Assembly (NCBI GenBank): GCA_030610745.1
Contig: JAUWRC010000038.1
Coordinates: forward strand, 1-11,042
Direction of reading: 5' to 3'
DNA: 11,042 nucleotides
Source: Clostridia bacterium
Lineage (GTDB): Bacteria; Aerophobota; Aerophobia; Aerophobales; AE-B3A
The notes beneath the pieces were generated by a model. That model had not been told where the DNA came from. It worked only from the letters and a program-made list of their open reading frames with translations, and did not search any database. Made by a program: the position numbers and the translations under genes. Positions 7,206-11,042 of this stretch are shown piece by piece. Position 1 is the first letter of the stretch; every line of letters starts with the position of its first letter.

Positions 7206-7901
7206 ATGAGATATAAGGTAGTGATATTCGATTTATTTGGTACACTTGTACCTTACCTCTCTGGGCAGGAATACGAGAACATGCTTGAAGAGATGACAGC
7301 CAGTTTACCCATTTCTCGCAGCGCTTTTCAAAAGGCGTGGGACGATACTTTTGGTGAAAGAGCAAGGGGAATTTTTTCTACCATTGAGTCTAACATTTTG
7401 TATATATGCGAGGCACTTAGAATAAAGCCAGCTCGAGCTCAAATTGAAGCTGCCACCAGGAGGCGAATTGAGTTTATTCGGCGTGCTCTGGCTCCGCGGG
7501 AAGATGCTCTAGAGACCCTTTGCCAGTTAAAAAGCTCCGGGCGAAAGATAGGATTAATAAGTGATTGTTCTTGTGAGGTTCCCCTGCTTTGGAAGGGAAC
7601 ACCTCTTTCGGAGCTCATTGATGAAGCGGTATTTTCCTGTGAAGTGCTGCTCACAAAGCCGAACCCACAGATATATTTGCTGGCGTGTGATAGACTTGGC
7701 ATTTCGCCAGAGGATTGTCTATATGTGGGTGACGGCGGTAGTGATGAACTCGGCGGTGCTGCTGAAGTTGGGATGTCTCCTGTTTTAATTAGAGTACCAA
7801 CCGAGGATGCGGGTGATGGTTACAGAATAGATGCTGATAAATGGGAAGGCCAGACTATCTCAGCACTAAGTGAGGTACTGCCTCTTGTTTTTGACCATTG
7901 A
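7206..7901 (+). CDS. HAD-superfamily hydrolase
   Basis: A 231-residue HAD protein with an alpha-helical cap inserted after motif I (about residues 17-95). Motif I is FDLFGTL with nucleophile D9 and T13; motif II is LISDCS (S119); motif III is LTKPNP (K151); motif IV is VGDGGSDELGG (D176, D180). The position normally filled by the second Asp of DxD is F11, a common variant that makes the reaction less predictable than for standard phosphatases. Last gene of the operon, 15 bases after aroB', with AGGAG at 7190-7194. It may act on a phosphorylated intermediate linked to the aroA'/aroB' route, or be unrelated. A second, broken copy of its 5' end lies at 10520-10594. Confidence 0.85.
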   Translation: MRYKVVIFDLFGTLVPYLSGQEYENMLEEMTASLPISRSAFQKAWDDTFGERARGIFSTIESNILYICEALRIKPARAQIEAATRRRIEFIRRALAPREDALETLCQLKSSGRKIGLISDCSCEVPLLWKGTPLSELIDEAVFSCEVLLTKPNPQIYLLACDRLGISPEDCLYVGDGGSDELGGAAEVGMSPVLIRVPTEDAGDGYRIDADKWEGQTISALSEVLPLVFDH

Positions 7902-7939
7902 GAAGTGAACAACCGCAAATACTCAGTCAACCACATCTG

Positions 7940-7965
7940 AAAAAATGGGATGTGTCCCTATTTTT
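7940..7965. terminator. Stem-loop between converging operons, likely bidirectional terminator
   Basis: GGGA-TGTG-TCCC (7947-7958) is flanked by an A-tract on the left (7940-7945) and a T-tract on the right (7961-7965). The outer A/T tracts can extend the stem past two mismatches. Each strand then reads as hairpin plus U-run, suiting termination of both the HAD and galK transcripts. An alternative stem, CACATC/GATGTG (7932-7954), competes with it. The pattern also resembles REP-like palindromes of GGGAC/GTCCC type. Confidence 0.55.
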
Positions 7966-7977
7966 GTAAATTTGCTT

Positions 7978-9180
7978 TTAGTCTCTTTTTTCTATTATTG
8001 CTCTGGTGGGAGTAAACAGGGCGGATGCACCTGGCTCAGCTTCTGAGAAAAAAGCAGGTGGATTGATACCTCTGGAAGCGTAGAATTCCGATTTTAGATC
8101 AGTTAGAATTTTTTCAATCATATGCTTTTGAACAAGAGATATAGTACATCCGCCAAAACCTGCGCCAGTCAGTCTGCAGCCCAATACACCTGGTCTGGAT
8201 TGAAGCCAACTGGTAAGCTCATCAAGTTCAGGGCAGGAAACTTCATAATCCCGGGCAAGGGACTTATGAGAGGCATTTAAGAGCTTACCAAAACGTTTTG
8301 CATTTCCATTGTGTAAGGCATCGAGCGCCTGAATAACTCGCTGTTGCTCTTTGATAACATGGCGAGCGCGGCGTAAAAGAACATCATTCAGATTATTCTG
8401 CACCTTGTTTAAAACAGACATTGGGACCGAACATAGATTATCATAGTTTTTCCCTGAAATATTACAAATTACTTCCAATGCCTCTTCACATTGCGAACGA
8501 CGCTCATTATATGCAGATGTAGAAAGTCCTCGATAAACTCCGCTGTGTGCAATAAGAAATTCTGTCTGGTTGGAAAAACCAATGGGAATAGATTCTATCT
8601 GTGGAATCGCACAATCCAATCTCAAGGCGCTCCCTTTTTCTCCGCATGCTGATATAGCTTGATCCATTAACCCGCATTGTACCCCTGTAAAATTGTTCTC
8701 AGCACGCTGAGAAAGAAGTGCGATTTGAAGTCTACTGTAGTTTGTCTGCAGTAGATTATGAATAAACCATGCTGAAGCCACTTCAATTGCAGCACTGCTG
8801 CTCAAGCCAGAGCTAACCGGCACATCGCCGTCGTAAAGTGCATCAAAGCCGGGAATTTCTAATCCCTCATTTTGAAACTCATGAATAACTCCGAAGACAT
8901 AGTTGACCCAACTTGGTTCATCTAGAGGATTTTCAGGCAACATCCCCTTATAAGTTTTTTCCATCTGGAGTGATTTCAAATGGAACTGCTTGTCCTTACG
9001 AGGACGGGCCAATAGACGAATTTCACATTTGATGGCGATGGGAAGAACCAGTCCACCGTTATAGTCGATATGTTCTCCAATTAAATTCACCCTACCAGGG
9101 GCTCTAACGCAATAAGAAGGTTCTTGCTCAAAAGTTTCTCTAAAATAATCTTTTAGTTTAGTAAATCTTTGTTGTGTCAT
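7978..9180 (-). CDS. galK: Galactokinase
   Basis: Phosphorylates alpha-D-galactose to galactose 1-phosphate with ATP in the cytosol, the first committed step of the Leloir pathway. The 400-residue GHMP kinase has all three motifs: GRVNLIGEHIDYNGG (29-43), with galactose-contacting E36, H37 and D39; the ATP-binding PVSSGLSSSAA (121-131); and LTGAGFGGC (337-345). D173 in CGLMDQ is the catalytic base, and R30 is the partner Arg. Length is normal for the family (about 380-400). It lies 15 bases downstream of galT with a weak AAAGAA ribosome site, so the two are co-transcribed with galT first. No galE or transporter is visible. Identification is firm. Confidence 0.96.
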   Translation of the reverse strand: MTQQRFTKLKDYFRETFEQEPSYCVRAPGRVNLIGEHIDYNGGLVLPIAIKCEIRLLARPRKDKQFHLKSLQMEKTYKGMLPENPLDEPSWVNYVFGVIHEFQNEGLEIPGFDALYDGDVPVSSGLSSSAAIEVASAWFIHNLLQTNYSRLQIALLSQRAENNFTGVQCGLMDQAISACGEKGSALRLDCAIPQIESIPIGFSNQTEFLIAHSGVYRGLSTSAYNERRSQCEEALEVICNISGKNYDNLCSVPMSVLNKVQNNLNDVLLRRARHVIKEQQRVIQALDALHNGNAKRFGKLLNASHKSLARDYEVSCPELDELTSWLQSRPGVLGCRLTGAGFGGCTISLVQKHMIEKILTDLKSEFYASRGINPPAFFSEAEPGASALFTPTRAIIEKRD

Positions 9181-9195
9181 ATTGTTTTGTTCTTT

Positions 9196-10254
9196 CTATT
9201 TTGGTTCCGAAGGAATAGACTTGTAATGTTTTATAGAGCATTCTCGCAGTTGTGCTGCTGCCCTTTCTGCGGTTATATCACGTTGAGGTTCAGCGCACAG
9301 TTCAAACCCAACCATAAATTTGCGAACAGTTGCCGAGCGCAAAAGAGGTGGAAGAAATATTTGATGAAGATGATGTCCCGCCCATTCCTCTCCATCGGTT
9401 GGGCGCTGGTATATACCCATAGAATAGGGGAAAGATGTGTTGAATAGGTTATCGTACCTTGTAGTGATATTTTTTAAAATAGCTGCCCAGGCATCCTTTT
9501 CTTCCTCTGTTAGTTCCGTAATTGCTCCTACAAGCCGTCTGGGAAGAACCATAGTCTCGAACGGCCACACAGCCCAGAAAGGGACCAGCACAATCCAATG
9601 TTCATTTTTAGCGATAATACGCTCTTCTTCCTTGAGTTCCCATTCAAGATAATCAGATAAAAGTTTTCTTTTATATTTTGCAAAGTATGCCTCCTGAGAG
9701 ACTAAAGATTTTGCTGGAATATTGGGAATTGACTCCGTTGCCCAGATCTGTCCATGAGAATGGGGGTTTGAACAACCCATCATCTGACCCTTATTTTCAA
9801 AAATAAGCACATGATTGATATATGACTTAGCACCTAAATCCTCATACTCCTCCACCCAGAGGTCCACCACACGACGCACTGCCGATAAATCCAACTCCGG
9901 AAGGGTTAAATCATGCCTGGGAGAAAAACAGACCACACGACAGGTGCCCTGTTCCACTTTTGAGCGAATTATACCAGCTAGCTCCTTTAAACTTTCAACC
10001 TGACTACTTTCGAGTGGCCTCAAAGCGGCAAAATCATTGGTAAAAGCATAAACATCTTTATATTGTGAATTAACCTCGCCGCTTGCTCGCCTATTCCCGG
10101 GACAAAGGTAACATTTTGGATCGTATTGAGGAAGTTTTTCCTCAGAGACTTTCTCCACCGCCCCTCTCCAGGGACGCTGACAGCGCAAGGGCGATACTAG
10201 AACCCACTCTTCCTTCAGTGGGTTCCACCTTCGATGTGATTTCATAAGATTCAT
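9196..10254 (-). CDS. galT: Galactose-1-phosphate uridylyltransferase
   Basis: Exchanges UMP between UDP-glucose and galactose 1-phosphate. The 352-residue protein contains RRWNPLKEEWVLVSP at the N-terminus and the zinc ligands C48 and C51 (CYLC), H114 (SPRHDL) and H165. The active-site NPHSHGQIW (163-171) has nucleophile H167. The C-terminal half shows LPPLLRSATVRKFMVGFE (301-318) and the QRDITAERAA block, typical of bacterial GalT. Two ligands of the second, structural metal site known in E. coli appear replaced (see findings). The ATG at 10254 is preceded by AAGGA ten bases upstream; an ATG three codons in is possible but lacks a ribosome site. First gene of the galT-galK pair. Identification is firm. 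Confidence 0.95.
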   Translation of the reverse strand: MNLMKSHRRWNPLKEEWVLVSPLRCQRPWRGAVEKVSEEKLPQYDPKCYLCPGNRRASGEVNSQYKDVYAFTNDFAALRPLESSQVESLKELAGIIRSKVEQGTCRVVCFSPRHDLTLPELDLSAVRRVVDLWVEEYEDLGAKSYINHVLIFENKGQMMGCSNPHSHGQIWATESIPNIPAKSLVSQEAYFAKYKRKLLSDYLEWELKEEERIIAKNEHWIVLVPFWAVWPFETMVLPRRLVGAITELTEEEKDAWAAILKNITTRYDNLFNTSFPYSMGIYQRPTDGEEWAGHHLHQIFLPPLLRSATVRKFMVGFELCAEPQRDITAERAAAQLRECSIKHYKSIPSEPK

Positions 10255-10278
10255 CGTATTATAGTCCTTTTTCCTTTT

Positions 10279-10306
10279 AGGATACTTATTTTTGAAAAAA
10301 TTTCAA
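10279..10306 (-). promoter_or_regulatory. Candidate galT-galK promoter
   Basis: On the minus strand, TTGAAA (10306-10301) and TATCCT (10284-10279) are 16 bases apart, placing the start near 10272, about 18 bases before the galT ATG. The -10 box is imperfect, so this is the best available candidate rather than a clear one. Confidence 0.35.
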
Positions 10307-10332
10307 ACCAAAGTCGTCACCTTTTGGGATTT

Positions 10333-10370
10333 TAGGAAATTCCTATACTATCAAGTTAATAGGGTTGATA
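10333..10370. promoter_or_regulatory. Two inverted repeats upstream of the gal promoter
   Basis: TAGGAA-A-TTCCTA (10333-10345) and TATCAA-N10-TTGATA (10349-10370) are perfect 6-bp-arm inverted repeats lying end to end upstream of the candidate -35 box. They are the size of regulator binding sites, but no regulator gene is adjacent and neither matches an operator I recognise. AT-rich DNA yields such repeats by chance fairly often. Confidence 0.3.
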
Positions 10371-10380
10371 ATGAGATGTT

Positions 10381-10500
10381 ATGATGAAGATCGGGGTTTA
10401 TGGTTCTAGTGATAGAAACCTGCCAGATGAGGTAAAATTCAAAGCAAGAGAAAAAAGAGCAATCTGCAAGACAGTGCGCGTGAGACCGAGAAGGATGTGA
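10381..10500 (+). pseudogene. Remnant of a Rossmann-type (LOG/TIGR00725-like) gene, N-terminus only
   Basis: A 39-codon ORF starts MMKIGVYGSSDRNLPDEVKF and then degenerates into an arginine-rich tail before TGA. The opening beta strand, glycine/serine loop and following helix resemble the N-terminus of LOG-like, lysine-decarboxylase-annotated Rossmann proteins, which continue with a helix and a second strand. Here the match stops after about 25 residues, near a run of six A (10451-10456) where a frameshift could have occurred. The next debris begins within 20 bases. A complete function is excluded. The family assignment rests on a short stretch and is tentative. Confidence 0.4.
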
Positions 10501-10519
10501 TGACAAAATTGCCAGCAAA

Positions 10520-10594
10520 AGGAGTTCCAAAACAATGAGATATAAGGTAGTGATATTCGATTTATTTGGGACACTTGTGCCCTACCTCTTTTGA
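10520..10594 (+). pseudogene. Truncated second copy of the 5' end of the HAD hydrolase gene
   Basis: The ATG at 10535 opens 19 codons, of which the first 18 encode exactly the same residues as the HAD gene at 7206 (from MRYKVVIFDL through PYL). The 54 bases differ at only three positions (GGT/GGG, GTA/GTG, CCT/CCC), all synonymous third positions. Similarity also covers the ribosome site: AGGAG(C/T)TCC upstream of the ATG in both. After codon 18 the sequences part, and a TGA follows at 10592. It is a broken paralogue or duplication scar, not a functional gene. Confidence 0.85.
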
Positions 10595-10633
10595 AAGTAG
10601 AAAACTTAAATTTGAACTTTCAATTTTTCAATT
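10591..10633. repeat. Inverted and tandem repeats at the end of the HAD remnant
   Basis: TTGAAAGT (10591-10598) and ACTTTCAA (10616-10623) are perfect inverted 8-mers around a 17-base loop, starting within a few bases of where HAD similarity ends. They run into a tandem 8-mer, TTTCAATT twice (10618-10633). The position at the junction between two gene fragments suggests repeats involved in, or left by, the rearrangement. Confidence 0.5.
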
Positions 10634-10767
10634 AACTCACCTAGAACTTTTCAAAAAGCTTCAACAAAGAAACAAAGTGACGGTGATTTTAGTAACCCAT
10701 GCCCACTTTAGTAGCTAAAGCTGGCGAGCGAATTGTTCATATCTCTGATGGAAAAATTAGCCGCTGA
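10632..10767 (+). pseudogene. Frameshifted C-terminal remnant of an ABC-transporter ATPase
   Basis: Reading from 10644, ELFKKLQQRNKVTVILVTHAHF is the region from the end of the Walker B helix to the switch histidine (VTH) of ABC ATPases. That frame meets TAA at 10716. One frame over, from 10711, VAKAGERIVHISDGKISR and a TGA at 10767 supply the expected continuation ending in the usual DGKI tail, as in LolD/MacB-type export ATPases. The two halves join without missing residues, so a single small indel near 10707-10711 separates them. Walker A, the signature motif and most of the protein are absent upstream. It belongs to neither neighbour and is debris. Confidence 0.75.
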
Positions 10768-11042
10768 TATTTTCCCTCTTCCTACAATGTGCGATAAATC
10801 GCATCGCTACTAAATAGTTCATAGTTATGAGTTCGTAGTTCATCGACAAAACAACAAACAAAATCTATACCAGTGACTTACGTCACTGATATCAAAAACG
10901 AAGTCAAGTCCAAAATTTTCTGTACTTTTCCTCCAAGATGAAGGAATTGTTTTCAAGATGATTTTTCAAAAATCATTAACCAGTAATTATGGTTAGTTCC
11001 TTTAGGGAATCAATATTTTCCTACAAAGGACCAAGTTGCTGA
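10768..11042. other. Non-coding right edge with small palindromes
   Basis: No convincing ORF on either strand. Three perfect inverted repeats are visible: TGCGA-N4-TCGCA (10790-10803), CAGTGAC-N4-GTCACTG (10871-10888) and ATGATTTTT-C-AAAAATCAT (10958-10976). The second has the best stem, but none has a clear U-tract for termination. A run of AGTTCATAGTT-like imperfect direct repeats lies at about 10817-10843. Nothing here identifies a mobile element. Confidence 0.45.

Noticed and set aside
7439..7788. ORFs on both strands overlapping the HAD gene in other frames.
   Set aside because: The HAD frame carries all four catalytic motifs; the others show no family features.
9169..10003. Plus-strand ORFs of 62-92 codons opposite galT.
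   Set aside because: Antisense shadows of galT, with no motifs and no ribosome sites.
10431..10538. A 35-codon open frame ending in an ATGA overlap with the HAD remnant, possibly the C-terminus of an upstream gene.
   Set aside because: It begins at a stop codon, lacks any recognisable motif and overlaps the LOG-like remnant in another frame; chance cannot be excluded.
1..11042. CRISPR arrays, tRNA or rRNA genes, intact insertion sequences, phage or defence genes.
   Set aside because: No regularly spaced repeats, no RNA gene signatures and no transposase, integrase or nuclease motifs were found by eye.

Overview
The window reads as bacterial chromosome. Genes are tightly packed with short gaps or ATGA overlaps, Shine-Dalgarno sequences precede several starts, TTG starts occur, and promoters look sigma-70-like. 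The DNA is fairly AT-rich. The pairing of archaeal-type early shikimate enzymes with glucosylglycerate synthesis and a GalT/GalK pair fits an uncultured, probably anaerobic bacterium. That is inference; no taxonomic marker is present.

Left arm (1-3786, minus strand): one operon read right to left. It encodes a TetR-family regulator, glucosyl-3-phosphoglycerate synthase (GpgS), a histidine phosphatase that is probably its partner GpgP, and two family-4 glycosyltransferases, the second cut by the window edge. GpgS and GpgP together would make the compatible solute glucosylglycerate. The two glycosyltransferases may extend it to a larger glycoside, or use it as a primer. A strong promoter (3951-3978) is followed at once by a 22-bp inverted repeat (3928-3949) that should cover the transcription start, which suggests that TetR represses its own operon.

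Middle (4201-7901, plus strand): a divergent operon with its own promoter (4129-4157). It encodes a fold-type I aminotransferase, an archaeal-type aldolase (2-amino-3,7-dideoxy-D-threo-hept-6-ulosonate synthase, AroA'), 3-dehydroquinate synthase II (AroB') and a HAD hydrolase. AroA' and AroB' form the alternative entry to the shikimate pathway. The added aminotransferase and HAD enzyme leave open a diverted aminated or aromatic product.

Right arm (7978-10254, minus strand): galT-galK, two enzymes of the Leloir galactose pathway. It converges on the HAD gene across a stem-loop with A and T tracts.

Right edge (10255-11042): no intact gene. It holds a candidate gal promoter with nearby inverted repeats, then a run of gene debris: a short ORF that may be the start of a Rossmann-type (LOG-like) gene, a copy of the first 18 codons of the window's own HAD gene, and the frameshifted C-terminus of an ABC-transporter ATPase. 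Several small palindromes follow. This looks like an old recombination or deletion scar.
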